A DNA stretch of 64,000 bases from an uncultured Alphaproteobacteria bacterium (lineage in GTDB: Bacteria; Pseudomonadota; Alphaproteobacteria; Rhizobiales; Rhizobiaceae). Position 1 is the first letter of the stretch; each line of letters starts with the position of its first letter. Both the position numbers and the translations under genes were made by a program. Under the pieces are notes generated by a model. It saw only the letters and a list, made by a program, of their open reading frames with translations. It was not told the DNA's origin and made no database searches. The DNA is taken from NCBI GenBank assembly GCA_929200315.1, contig CAKMZB010000003.1, positions 316,761 through 380,760 on the forward strand, given 5' to 3'. Positions 54,214-64,000 of this stretch are shown one piece after another.

Positions 54214-55005
54214 ATGCCCCGTCGCTTCATCGACATCTCCGTTTCCCTCGACGCCGATATCGTCTCCGACCCGCCGATGATGGCACCGCAGGTGAATTAT
54301 CTCGCCCACGATGCAACGGCCGATCAGGTGGCGTCCTTCTTTCCGGGCCTTGAAGAAGAGCAACTGCCGGAAGGGGAAGGGTGGGCGATCGAAATGCTCC
54401 AGATCGCCACCCATAACGGCACCCATCTCGACGCGCCCTACCACCACCACTCTACCATGAACCGGGCTCTGAAGGAGGGCGGCGAGCGGGCGCTGACCAT
54501 CGACGAAGTGCCGCTGGAATGGTGCTTCAATCCCGGTGTGAAATTCGATTTCCGCCGCATGGATGACGGCTATGTCGTCACCGCAGCGGATGTAGAAGCC
54601 GAACTGAAGCGCATCGGCCACGAGCTTCAGCCCCTCGACATTGTCGTCGTCAACACCTCCGCCGCCAAGCGCTACGGGCACGACGATTACATCATGAAGG
54701 GCTGCGGCATGGGCCGCGAGGCAACGCTTTATTTGCTGGAGCGCGGCGTGCGCGTGACGGGCACGGACGCCTGGTCTTGGGACGCGCCCTTCGCGCTGAC
54801 GGCGCAGAAATGGATTGAGACCAAAGACCCTTCCATCATCTGGGAAGGGCACCGCGCCTCCATGGAGATCGGCTATTGTCACATGGAGAAACTCGCCAAT
54901 CTCGACCAATTGCCGGATACCGGATTTCAGGTCTCCTGCTTCCCCTACAAGATCAAAGCCGCCTCCGCCGGGTTCACCCGCGCGGTTGCCATCATTGAGG
55001 ATTGA
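54214..55005 (+). CDS. Cyclase family (PF04199-type) metal-dependent hydrolase
   Basis: A 263-residue enzyme with the family's metal motif HxGTHxDxPxH, here HNGTHLDAPYH (His67, His71, Asp73, His77). Relatives include kynurenine formamidase and isatin hydrolase, which hydrolyse amides or lactams. The substrate here is unknown. It lies 9 bases after dctM and 17 before the BKACE gene, so it probably acts on the compound imported by the TRAP system. Confidence 0.87.
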   Translation: MPRRFIDISVSLDADIVSDPPMMAPQVNYLAHDATADQVASFFPGLEEEQLPEGEGWAIEMLQIATHNGTHLDAPYHHHSTMNRALKEGGERALTIDEVPLEWCFNPGVKFDFRRMDDGYVVTAADVEAELKRIGHELQPLDIVVVNTSAAKRYGHDDYIMKGCGMGREATLYLLERGVRVTGTDAWSWDAPFALTAQKWIETKDPSIIWEGHRASMEIGYCHMEKLANLDQLPDTGFQVSCFPYKIKAASAGFTRAVAIIED

Positions 55006-55022
55006 ACAAGGAGCGTTCCCAA

Positions 55023-55961
55023 ATGGCCCGCAAAATGAAGAAAGTCATCATCACCTGCGCCGTGACAGGCGGTGTCCACACGCCCACCATGTCGGATGCC
55101 CTGCCGATTACGCCTGATGAAATTGCGCAGCAATCCATCGAGGCCGCAGAAGCCGGTGCCTCGATCATCCATCTCCACGCCCGCGACCCGGAGACAGGCA
55201 TGCCGACGCCGGACCCGGATGTGTTCATGCAGTTCCTGCCCCGCATCAAGCAATCAACCGACGCCGTGATCAACATCACCACCGGAGGCGGGCTGGGCAT
55301 GACGGTGGAGGAACGCTTGGCCGGACCGCTCAAATGCGAGCCGGAAATGACCTCGCTCAATATGGGCTCAATGAACTTCGCCCTGCACCCGCTGGCGGAC
55401 AAATATTCCGGCTGGAAACACGCCTGGGAAAAGCCGTTTCTGGAAGCCAGCGACGACTTTATCTTCCGCAATACGTTTCGCGACATCGCCTATATTCTGA
55501 AGCATCTGGGCGAGGGCTGCGGTACGCGGTTTGAGCATGAATGCTACGATATCGGCCATCTCTACAACCTGGCTTATTTTGTCGACAAAGGTCTCATCAA
55601 GCCACCCTTCATGGTGCAATCCATCTTCGGCATTCTGGGCGGTATCGGCGCGGACATGGAAAACGTCATGTTCATGAAGCAGACCGCTGACCGGCTGTTC
55701 GGAGACGACTACGTCTGGTCGGTCCTGGCGGCGGGGCGCAACCAGATGCCGTTCATCACCCAGTCGGCGATGATGGGTGGCAACGTGCGGGTAGGGCTGG
55801 AGGATTCGCTGTTCATCGAGCGAGGGAAGCTTGCTAAATCCAACGCCGAACAGGTGACGAGAATCCGCGGTATTCTTGAATCGCTGGGCATGGAGATCGC
55901 AACACCTGCAGAAGCCCGTGAGGTCCTCACCCTGAAGGGCGGTGACCGGGTCGCTTTCTGA
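55023..55961 (+). CDS. Beta-keto acid cleavage enzyme (BKACE, DUF849)
   Basis: A 312-residue TIM-barrel enzyme of the BKACE family, which condenses a beta-keto acid with acetyl-CoA to give acetoacetate and a new CoA ester. The zinc ligands are in IIHLHARD (His50, His52), and VINITTGGG, VGLEDSLFIERGKLAKSNAEQV and MGGNVRVG are typical. AAGGAG nine bases before ATG 55023 sets the start. Substrate specificity differs widely within the family. The operon context with a hydrolase and a lactonase implies a beta-keto acid formed from the imported compound. Confidence 0.9.
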   Translation: MARKMKKVIITCAVTGGVHTPTMSDALPITPDEIAQQSIEAAEAGASIIHLHARDPETGMPTPDPDVFMQFLPRIKQSTDAVINITTGGGLGMTVEERLAGPLKCEPEMTSLNMGSMNFALHPLADKYSGWKHAWEKPFLEASDDFIFRNTFRDIAYILKHLGEGCGTRFEHECYDIGHLYNLAYFVDKGLIKPPFMVQSIFGILGGIGADMENVMFMKQTADRLFGDDYVWSVLAAGRNQMPFITQSAMMGGNVRVGLEDSLFIERGKLAKSNAEQVTRIRGILESLGMEIATPAEAREVLTLKGGDRVAF

Positions 55962-57001
55962 TGCCCAAGCCCAACCCCATTGACGGCTTTGTGGTCGACC
56001 CCGGTGATTTGCAATATGTCGGCGAGGATCTGCAACGGCCCGAATGTATTCTGGCCGAGCCGGACGGATCCCTCTGGACGGCGGATGCGCGGGGCGGGGT
56101 AGTGCATATCCGTCCCGATGGATCGCAGCATTTCATCGCGCAGCGGTTCGATGGACACGCCACCGAAGACACATTCAGCACCGCCAGTGACGATGCGGCA
56201 CGCTTCACCGAGGGCACGCTCCCAAATGGTCTCGCTTTTGCTCGCAACGGCGACATTCTGGTCTCCAATTTTGGAACCGATCGCCTGGAAATCATGTTCC
56301 GCAACGGACCAAGCGACGTGCTCCACGACACGATCAACGGCAAGCCGATCGGCAAGGTCAATTTCGTACTACGCGACAGCCGTGACCGGCTTTGGCTCAC
56401 CGTCTCCACCACAGTTCCGAACTGGATGGACGCGCTGAGTCCGACCATTGCCGACGGCTTCGTGGCGATGGTCGATCACATGGGGTTGCGCATCGTTGCT
56501 GACGGCTTTGCTTTCACCAACGAAGTGCGTCTCGATGCAAGCGAGGAATGGCTCTACGTGGTGGAGACCACGGGTCAGCGCATCACCCGATTGAGGGTTG
56601 GCGAAGACGGTTCGCTCAGTAAGCGGGAAACTTTTGGGCCGGAAAGCCACAACGCCTTTATCGATGGCATCGCCTTTGACGATTACGGCAACCTTTGGGG
56701 CACGCATATTATGACCGACCGGGTTTTTGCGATCACGCCGCAGGGTGACCTTCGCATCATCCTCGATGACGACAACGAATCGGATGAGGGAAAGGCGCTG
56801 CTAGCAGCCTTCGCGGAAAACCGCATGATGCCGGAATTGCAGCTCGCAGCGGCAGGCACCATTGCGCCTTGGATGGCGAGCGTCACCTTTGGCGGGCCGG
56901 ATTTGAGAAACGCCTATATCGGCAGTCTTCGCGGCAACACCTTGCCTTGGTTCCGCAGCCCGGTGGCGGGCCTGCCCATGGTTCACTGGAACGAGCAATG
57001 A
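55961..57001 (+). CDS. SMP-30/gluconolactonase-family protein
   Basis: A 346-residue six-bladed beta-propeller of the SMP-30/gluconolaconase/LRE group. Features are QRPECILAEPDGSLWTADARGGVVHI, LPNGLAFARNGDILVSNFGTDRLEIM, FTNEVRLDASEEWLYVVETTGQRITRL and FIDGIAFDDYGNLWGTHI. The Glu/Asn/Asp residues in these segments are where metal ligands lie in the family. Lactone hydrolysis is the likely activity. The ATG overlaps the BKACE stop by one base, so it belongs to the same operon. Confidence 0.85.
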   Translation: MPKPNPIDGFVVDPGDLQYVGEDLQRPECILAEPDGSLWTADARGGVVHIRPDGSQHFIAQRFDGHATEDTFSTASDDAARFTEGTLPNGLAFARNGDILVSNFGTDRLEIMFRNGPSDVLHDTINGKPIGKVNFVLRDSRDRLWLTVSTTVPNWMDALSPTIADGFVAMVDHMGLRIVADGFAFTNEVRLDASEEWLYVVETTGQRITRLRVGEDGSLSKRETFGPESHNAFIDGIAFDDYGNLWGTHIMTDRVFAITPQGDLRIILDDDNESDEGKALLAAFAENRMMPELQLAAAGTIAPWMASVTFGGPDLRNAYIGSLRGNTLPWFRSPVAGLPMVHWNEQ

Positions 57002-57026
57002 CACGAACGAAAAACGGAGCGCAACA

Positions 57027-57533
57027 ATGAGCGAAAACCCAAACGCTGGCCTTCCCAGAAAGGCGCAAGTGCAGTTTGATTGCACCGGCACAATCACCGG
57101 CAAGATGCGCAACGAGCTTTCCGTTGAAATGGTGAAACCCTTTGCTGAAGGCCCTTTCGAAATGGCCACAGATGAGGGCCCGTTCCACGGCGGAGATGCA
57201 TCCGCCCCGCCACCGCTTGCCTTCTTCGTCGCCGGTCTCACCGGCTGCATCATGACGCAAATCCGCGCCTTCGCTAAACGTCTCGGTGTGACGCTCACCG
57301 ACCTCTCCGTCGACACCCGGGTTGTTTGGGACTGGCAGGCGACTGGCCGCACCTATGAGACTGCGCCAAATTCCTTCGAAATCGACATTTCCATCGATTC
57401 CTCGGACCCGGAAGCCGATGTCATCGCCCTGATCGAGACGGCGAAGAAGGGCTGTTTCCTTGAGCAGACCCTTGGCGTTTCCAACACGATCAACCACCGC
57501 ATGAAGACGGCTAATGGCTGGAAAGCCGTCTAG
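57027..57533 (+). CDS. OsmC family protein
   Basis: A 168-residue OsmC/Ohr-type protein. PPLAFFVAGLTGCIMTQIRAFAKRLGV carries the first peroxidatic Cys (about residue 74), and the second lies in KKGCFLEQTLG (about 146). Such proteins reduce organic hydroperoxides, though this subgroup is not classical Ohr. It starts 25 bases after the lactonase gene with GGAG upstream and may be co-transcribed with it; katG follows 123 bases later. Confidence 0.85.
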   Translation: MSENPNAGLPRKAQVQFDCTGTITGKMRNELSVEMVKPFAEGPFEMATDEGPFHGGDASAPPPLAFFVAGLTGCIMTQIRAFAKRLGVTLTDLSVDTRVVWDWQATGRTYETAPNSFEIDISIDSSDPEADVIALIETAKKGCFLEQTLGVSNTINHRMKTANGWKAV

Positions 57534-57541
57534 TTATCCCG

Positions 57542-57559
57542 GCCACATCTTTTTGTGGC
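57542..57559 (+). terminator. Small hairpin between osmC-like gene and katG
   Basis: GCCACA (57542-57547) pairs with TGTGGC (57554-57559) around a TCTTTT loop. It starts eight bases after the OsmC gene stop. It has no T-run after the stem, so it is a weak terminator candidate at best. Confidence 0.35.
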
Positions 57560-57563
57560 ATGA

Positions 57564-59876
<2,313 letters not shown>

Positions 59877-59879
59877 AAA

Positions 59880-60818
59880 CTAGTCGTTAGGCTCAGCCAA
59901 TTCGCTCGCCCAGGGCGGGTTGGCTCCTGCTTTACCGACCACATGCGCTGCGACCTGCGCGGCCAGCACCAGCGCTGGTTTCAGCGTATGCTCGTCCGTC
60001 TGAGCCAAGGCGGATTTGGAGAGCAATCCACCTCTGCTGAGGCCGGTCAAAAATCCACCATTGAAGCTGTCACCTGCGCCAACCGTGTCGATAATCTTCG
60101 CAACAGGATCCGCAGGGACGGTGAAGCTGCCGGCTGGTAAATGAGCGTCGATGCCCTCCGCACCCTTGGTCACCAGCACGGCAGAAGCACCGCCAGAAAG
60201 CCATTCGGCGATGAGAGCATCGCCGCTCTCGCCAGAAGCGAACCAATCCAGATCCTCATCTGAGATCTTGATGATGTCTGCCATGCCCGCCATCCGCATT
60301 AGGCGCGCTTTCGTCGCCTTGATGTCGGTGATGAAGGCCGGACGGATGTTTGGGTCCAGGGATATGACCGCTTGTTTGTGATGCCGTTCGCAAATCGCCT
60401 CAAAGGCCACCGCGCCCGGCTCAGACACGAGGCTGATCCCACCGAAATGGAAGGCTTTCACATCCGGCGGCGCGGACGGAAATTCGTCTGCCAGAACCAT
60501 CCGCGATGCTGAGTTCTCGTCCATAAAAGTATAGCGCGCAGCACCATCCAACAATGTCACGAAGGCAAGCGTCGAGGGCCGGTCGCTGCGCGGCGCGAGG
60601 TCTGTGCGCACGTTGGAAGCTGCGAGAGCGGCGATCAGTTTCTCGCCGAACAGATCGGTTGAGACACCGCTCATCAACGCTGCATCCTCGCCGAGGCGAC
60701 CAAGCGCAATCGCTGTGTTGAACATAGCACCGCCGCAAACGGGCACGAAGGCGTCCTGTCCCTCCGCGCTTTTGCGCGGCAGCATATCGATCAAAACATC
60801 TCCACAGCAGACGATCAT
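59880..60818 (-). CDS. PfkB-family carbohydrate kinase (fructokinase-like)
   Basis: A 312-residue ribokinase-fold enzyme. The N-terminal CGDVLIDMLPRKS, VCGGAMFNTAIALGRLGEDAALMSGVSTDLFGE and the C-terminal DTVGAGDSFNGGFLTGL with catalytic Asp are typical of bacterial fructokinases. The exact sugar is unproven. Its ATG overlaps the nitroreductase stop by four bases, so the two are co-translated although no functional link is evident. Confidence 0.88.
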   Translation of the reverse strand: MIVCCGDVLIDMLPRKSAEGQDAFVPVCGGAMFNTAIALGRLGEDAALMSGVSTDLFGEKLIAALAASNVRTDLAPRSDRPSTLAFVTLLDGAARYTFMDENSASRMVLADEFPSAPPDVKAFHFGGISLVSEPGAVAFEAICERHHKQAVISLDPNIRPAFITDIKATKARLMRMAGMADIIKISDEDLDWFASGESGDALIAEWLSGGASAVLVTKGAEGIDAHLPAGSFTVPADPVAKIIDTVGAGDSFNGGFLTGLSRGGLLSKSALAQTDEHTLKPALVLAAQVAAHVVGKAGANPPWASELAEPND

Positions 60819-61498
60819 GACGTCTCTTCAAAGCCGAGAAAGCGGGTCATTTCTTCGCCAGAACGGCGGCGTGAGACGACGGAGTTTGCAACAAAGTCAT
60901 CGTCCGGCCAGCCAAGAGCAACGCAGGTCAGGATCACCTGATCTTCGGGAATGTTCGCCACTTCCCGCACCACCGGGCTCTGCATGATGCCTTGCCCGTT
61001 GATGACCGCACCGAGCCCTTTGCTCCAGGCCGCCAGCACCAGTCCGTAAGTCATTGCACCAGTGTCGAAATGAGCGATGGTGTTCTCCAGCAGATCACGG
61101 TCAAAACAAACAACGATTGAGACCGGAGCGTCGAATTGGCGAAAGCCGCGCATGACCCAATCCTGCCGCCGTTCCGCATCGTGACGCTCGATGCCCATGG
61201 CCTCGAAGAGCTGTACCGCAATCTCGATTTGCCGCTTGCGATGGTCGCCCTCATAGGCGGCATAATCCTCAATTTCGCGACTGGGCGTGACACCACCGAG
61301 CATGCGTTCGGTGTTGCCCTTGCGCACCTGTTCTAACGGTTCGCCCGTCAGCACATGGAGATGCCAGGGCTGAGTGTTCATGGAGGAGGGTGCGCGGTTG
61401 GCGAGCGCAATGACCTCTTCCAGCAATTCGCGAGACACTTTCTCGTCCGTGAAACCGCGGATCGAGCGGCGCTCGCGCATGGCTTTGGCTACGTCCAT
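60815..61498 (-). CDS. Nitroreductase family FMN oxidoreductase
   Basis: A 227-residue NAD(P)H-dependent flavoprotein. AMRERRSIRGFTDEKVSRELLEEVIALANRAPSSMNTQPWHLHVLTG is the classical start, and LVLAAWSKGLGAVINGQGI and VALGWPDDD are conserved. Likely substrates are quinones or nitro compounds. ATG 61498 fits the family; the frame to 61540 overlaps little else but is not conserved. It lies 28 bases after the OYE gene. Confidence 0.9.
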   Translation of the reverse strand: MDVAKAMRERRSIRGFTDEKVSRELLEEVIALANRAPSSMNTQPWHLHVLTGEPLEQVRKGNTERMLGGVTPSREIEDYAAYEGDHRKRQIEIAVQLFEAMGIERHDAERRQDWVMRGFRQFDAPVSIVVCFDRDLLENTIAHFDTGAMTYGLVLAAWSKGLGAVINGQGIMQSPVVREVANIPEDQVILTCVALGWPDDDFVANSVVSRRRSGEEMTRFLGFEETS

Positions 61499-61526
61499 TT
61501 GACCATCCTGAATGAAGTGTTTGCGC

Positions 61527-62648
61527 TCAGACCAATTCAAACAGGTCTTTGGCTTGAAAGGCTTTTATCGGCTCAACATCATCGCCCCGCACCTGCCGCA
61601 CCCAGTTGGGGTTTGAGATGAGAACACGGCCAACGGCGATAAGATCGAACTCCTCGCGTTCCATGCGGGTGATGAGTTTTTCAAGGCTGGCGGGCTGTGC
61701 ATTTTCACCGCGAAAGGAGCCAAAGAATTCACCGTCGAGACCGACCGACCCGACGCTGATCGTCGGGGCCCCTGTGACCTTTTTCGCCCAGCCTGCAAAG
61801 TTCAGACCTTCGTCTCCATCTAGCTCGGGAAATTCCGGTTCCCAGAAGCGACGCTGGGAGCAGTGGAGGACGTCTGCACCAGCATCGACGAGGGGTGTGA
61901 GCCAGGCTTCAAGTTCTTCCGGCGTGAGGGCAAGGCGGGCTGTGTAATCTTGCTGTTTCCACTGGCTAACGCGGATAACGATGGGGAAATCCTCACCAAC
62001 CGCAACACGCATTTCCTTAATGATCTCAGCGGCGAAGCGGGCACGCTCCGGCAGCATCTTGCCACCCCATTTATCAGTGCGTTCGTTGGTACCAGACCAG
62101 AAAAACTGGTCGACGAGGTAGCCGTGGGCACCATGGATTTCGGCCATGTCGAAGCCAAGACGTTTGGCGTCTGCTCCGGCTTTGGCGAAAGCGGCAATTG
62201 TATCTGCAATATCCTCTTCGCTCATGACGTTGCCGCGGGGCTTGCCGGGGGCCTTCAGACCGGAGGGGCTTTCCACGAGAACATCAGGCACCCATTCGTT
62301 TCTCGCGTTCCTTGTAGAGCCAGTATGCCAGATCTGCGGACCGATCTTTCCGCCCGCTGCATGGACCCCGTCAGCAACCTTCCGCCAGCCGCTAAGTGCC
62401 TCATCTCCAAAGAAATTCGGGATCGCTTCCTCGTTCTTGGAAGCGGGTCGGTCGACCACCGTTCCTTCGGTCAAAATGAGCCCGACATCGCCTGCGGCAC
62501 GGCGGCGGTAGTATTCCGCGACGTTGTTTTTCGGCACCCCGCCGGGGGAGAAGGTGCGGGTCATTGGGGCCATGACGATGCGGTTTTGCATCTCCAGGGA
62601 TTTGATTTTGAACGGCTGAAAAAGAACGTCCGCGTTGGGATTGGTCAT
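61527..62648 (-). CDS. NADH:flavin oxidoreductase (old yellow enzyme family)
   Basis: A 373-residue FMN TIM-barrel. It carries FQPFKIKSLEMQNRIVMAPMTR near the N-terminus and LGFDMAEIHGAHGYLVDQFFWSGTNERTDKWGG in the middle, where the canonical HGAHGYL with the substrate-binding His lies. APTISVGSVGLDGEF follows towards the C-terminus. It reduces activated alkenes or enoyl compounds; the natural substrate is unknown. First gene of the OYE-nitroreductase-PfkB run. Two phased 30-base repeats lie 61-132 bases upstream of its start. Confidence 0.92.
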   Translation of the reverse strand: MTNPNADVLFQPFKIKSLEMQNRIVMAPMTRTFSPGGVPKNNVAEYYRRRAAGDVGLILTEGTVVDRPASKNEEAIPNFFGDEALSGWRKVADGVHAAGGKIGPQIWHTGSTRNARNEWVPDVLVESPSGLKAPGKPRGNVMSEEDIADTIAAFAKAGADAKRLGFDMAEIHGAHGYLVDQFFWSGTNERTDKWGGKMLPERARFAAEIIKEMRVAVGEDFPIVIRVSQWKQQDYTARLALTPEELEAWLTPLVDAGADVLHCSQRRFWEPEFPELDGDEGLNFAGWAKKVTGAPTISVGSVGLDGEFFGSFRGENAQPASLEKLITRMEREEFDLIAVGRVLISNPNWVRQVRGDDVEPIKAFQAKDLFELV

Positions 62649-62708
62649 GATAGGATCTGCACTTGAAAATCGAACGACAGGCTAGTCATTCGCCGCGCCG
62701 GAGCATAG

Positions 62709-62780
62709 CAAAATACCGCCCGTCTATTCACAAATAGGGGCCGATCTTTCCAAAATACCCCCATTTTATTGGCAAATAGG
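62709..62780. repeat. Two 30-bp direct repeats spaced 42 bp upstream of the OYE gene
   Basis: Copies at 62709-62738 and 62751-62780 both begin CAAAATACC and end CAAATAGG, with 24 of 30 bases identical by hand count. Their period is 42 bases, which is four turns of B-DNA, so both face the same side of the helix. Each copy, read on the minus strand, contains a CTATT-N4-AATA(G/A) palindrome. They lie between the OYE gene and the MerR gene, in the OYE upstream region, and look like paired operators. Confidence 0.6.
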
Positions 62781-62803
62781 CAGCGAATCCGTGCCGCACT
62801 GCG

Positions 62804-63304
62804 TCATGAACCTTCACCGCGCTCCAACTTGCGCTGTGCGCCGTTATGAATCGCTATCAGTTCGCCGAGAGATTGCTCGATCAGCACCTTACGCTTCTCC
62901 AGATCGTCCATCGCCTCGCGGGTCTTGGCGATGACGTAGCGAAGCTGCTTCTCACGCCCCTCACCCTTCTCACCGTAGAGTTCCAGATATTCGGCAATTT
63001 CCGAAAGTGATGAGCCAATCGCCCGGGCGCGCAGGATGATGGCGAGGCGCGCGCGGTCCCGGCGGGAATAGACGCGGGTGCCGTTGACGCGGGCCGGTGA
63101 GATCAACCCGCGATCCTCGTAGAAGCGGAGGGTCCGGCTAGTGACGTCAAATTCCTTCGCCAATTCAGCGATTCCAAACAGGGTCTTCTCCCCCGCCGGT
63201 TCGGCGACAAGAGAAGGGTCAGATGATACGGCTTGTGCGGGCAAGGTTCGATCCGTTGTCGCGTCAAGATGACGTTTAATGTCATACGTTGACCTATACG
63301 TCAA
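62804..63304 (-). CDS. MerR-family transcriptional regulator (LiuR-like)
   Basis: A 166-residue regulator. The winged helix FGIAELAKEFDVTSRTLRFYEDRGLISPARVNGTRVYSRRDRARLAIILRARAIG lies unusually far in (about residues 43-97) behind a ~40-residue Thr/Asp-rich N-terminus. A coiled-coil dimer helix follows, and no cysteine metal site is seen. It resembles MerR regulators of branched-chain acyl-CoA degradation (LiuR group). The only start for the full length is TTG 63304, which lies inside a palindrome; a downstream TTG near the LPAQ residues is an alternative. It is divergent from the SDR gene. Confidence 0.8.
   Translation of the reverse strand: MTYRSTYDIKRHLDATTDRTLPAQAVSSDPSLVAEPAGEKTLFGIAELAKEFDVTSRTLRFYEDRGLISPARVNGTRVYSRRDRARLAIILRARAIGSSLSEIAEYLELYGEKGEGREKQLRYVIAKTREAMDDLEKRKVLIEQSLGELIAIHNGAQRKLERGEGS
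63262..63304. promoter_or_regulatory. Cluster of TGAC/GTCA palindromes between the MerR and SDR genes
   Basis: Three inverted repeats lie close together: CGTCA-AGA-TGACG at 63262-63274, ATGAC-N7-GTCAT at 63269-63285, and TTGACCTATACGTCAA at 63289-63304 with 5-bp arms. The last resembles operators of LiuR-type MerR regulators with TTGACG/CGTCAA ends. They precede the SDR gene by 41 bases and overlap the 5' end of the MerR frame, fitting control of both genes. Confidence 0.5.
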
Positions 63305-63344
63305 GTTGCGCTATTTAAGGTCAACTTTGGGAGGAGTTGTTTGC

Positions 63345-64000
63345 GTGAGCTACCAGAGTATTTTCAGGCCGGACGCCTTTGACGGCGAGGTGCATATCGT
63401 CACAGGTGGCGGAAGCGGCATTGGGCGATGCACGGCGCATGAACTTGCGAGCCTCGGGGCGACCGTGGTGTTGATCGGGCGCAACGAGGAAAAGCTCGCC
63501 AAGATCGAGGTGGAAATTGCCGAAGATGGTGGCAAGGCCACATACCACAGCCTCGACATTCGCAACGAAGACGCTGTCAGAGCCGCCGTCACCGCAGTGC
63601 TCGATACGCACGGCCGCATTGACGGCCTTGTCAACAATGCGGGTGGGCAGTTCCCCGCCCCTCTATCCGCCATCTCCAAGAAGGGCTTCGAGGCCGTTAT
63701 CGCCACCAATCTGACCGGCGGCTTTCTGCTCATGCGGGAAGTCTTCAACCAGGTGATGGAGAAGAAGGGCGGCGCCATCGTCAATATGGCGGCTGACATT
63801 TGGCGCGGCATGCCGGGAATGGCCCATTCCGGCGCCGCGCGTGCGGGGATGATCAACCTCACCAAATCCGCTGCCTTCGAATGGGCGTCTAACGGCGTGC
63901 GGGTCAATTGCGTTGCACCGGGCTGGATCGCATCATCGGGCATGGACACCTATGAGGGCGCAACGGCAGCGCTGATCCCGAAACTCGCCGAACATGTGCC
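63345..64000 (+). CDS. SDR-family oxidoreductase, 2-enoyl-CoA reductase-like (partial at window end)
   Basis: An open frame starts at GTG 63345, eight bases after GGGAGGAG (63329-63336), and runs off the window after about 218 residues. The cofactor motif is VTGGGSGIG (20-27), followed by LVNNAGG. Instead of the classical YxxxK it has AHSGAARAGMINLTKS, the pattern seen in peroxisomal enoyl-CoA reductase (PECR)-like proteins, with Ile where PECR has Tyr. Reduction of an enoyl- or dienoyl-CoA is inferred. Its divergent MerR/LiuR-like regulator fits an acyl-CoA degradation locus that continues beyond the window. Confidence 0.82.
   Translation, partial: MSYQSIFRPDAFDGEVHIVTGGGSGIGRCTAHELASLGATVVLIGRNEEKLAKIEVEIAEDGGKATYHSLDIRNEDAVRAAVTAVLDTHGRIDGLVNNAGGQFPAPLSAISKKGFEAVIATNLTGGFLLMREVFNQVMEKKGGAIVNMAADIWRGMPGMAHSGAARAGMINLTKSAAFEWASNGVRVNCVAPGWIASSGMDTYEGATAALIPKLAEHV

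Overview
The window looks like chromosomal DNA from a high-GC alphaproteobacterium, most likely in or near the Hyphomicrobiales (Rhizobiales). The clues are an IalB family protein, an Omp19-like protease-inhibitor lipoprotein next to zapE and the sdh genes, a split ccmABCDG locus, a SitABCD manganese importer with a Mur-like box, and many TRAP and acyl-CoA genes. This placement is inference from gene content. There are no rRNA or tRNA genes, CRISPR arrays, transposases or integrases that I can recognise.

Layout. 0-9 kb: amino-acid biosynthesis (asd, leuC, leuD) interrupted by an autotransporter gene that is flanked by two copies of the leuC 3' end, and by an M48 peptidase/DUF898/DUF2233 group. 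9-18 kb: a 2-hydroxyacid dehydrogenase, an FAD monooxygenase, a three-gene acyl-CoA operon (acyl-CoA dehydrogenase, alpha-methylacyl-CoA racemase-like, enoyl-CoA hydratase), a LysR/DUF4260 divergent pair, a UDP-glucuronate 4-epimerase-like gene and a serine hydrolase. 18.6-31.4 kb: the succinate dehydrogenase genes, with sdhB separated from sdhCDA by about 9.2 kb. The intervening stretch carries a single-chain MmeI-like restriction-modification enzyme, an SsuABC/TauABC-type ABC importer, an ArsR/SRPBCC pair with a conspicuous operator, a DUF427-adenylate cyclase fusion and a DUF2513 protein.

31.5-40.6 kb: MsrA, a DUF302 protein preceded by a strong hairpin, the Omp19-like lipoprotein, ZapE, EVE, GpsA, TsaD, PurH and an MFS carrier. 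40.7-45.2 kb: a tightly overlapped cytochrome c maturation operon (ccmABCDG) that runs into copper-handling genes (DUF2946-like, PCu(A)C, SCO1), which fits joint assembly of c-type cytochromes and cytochrome oxidase. 45.3-50.5 kb: GST, DUF2855 and sitABCD. 50.5-57.5 kb: a TetR-controlled TRAP transporter with a cyclase-family hydrolase, a beta-keto acid cleavage enzyme, an SMP-30-like lactonase and OsmC. This appears to be a catabolic operon for an unidentified carboxylate. 57.6-64 kb: KatG, a PfkB sugar kinase, a nitroreductase, an old-yellow-enzyme with two helically phased 30-bp repeats upstream, and a MerR regulator divergent from an enoyl-CoA-reductase-like SDR cut by the window end.

The observations I rate highest are the TRAP/cyclase/BKACE/lactonase operon, the accessory block inside the sdh locus, the leuC-tail duplication around the autotransporter, the DUF427-cyclase fusion and the 42-bp-phased repeats. 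I did not see a gene set that amounts to a clearly new defence or mobile system.
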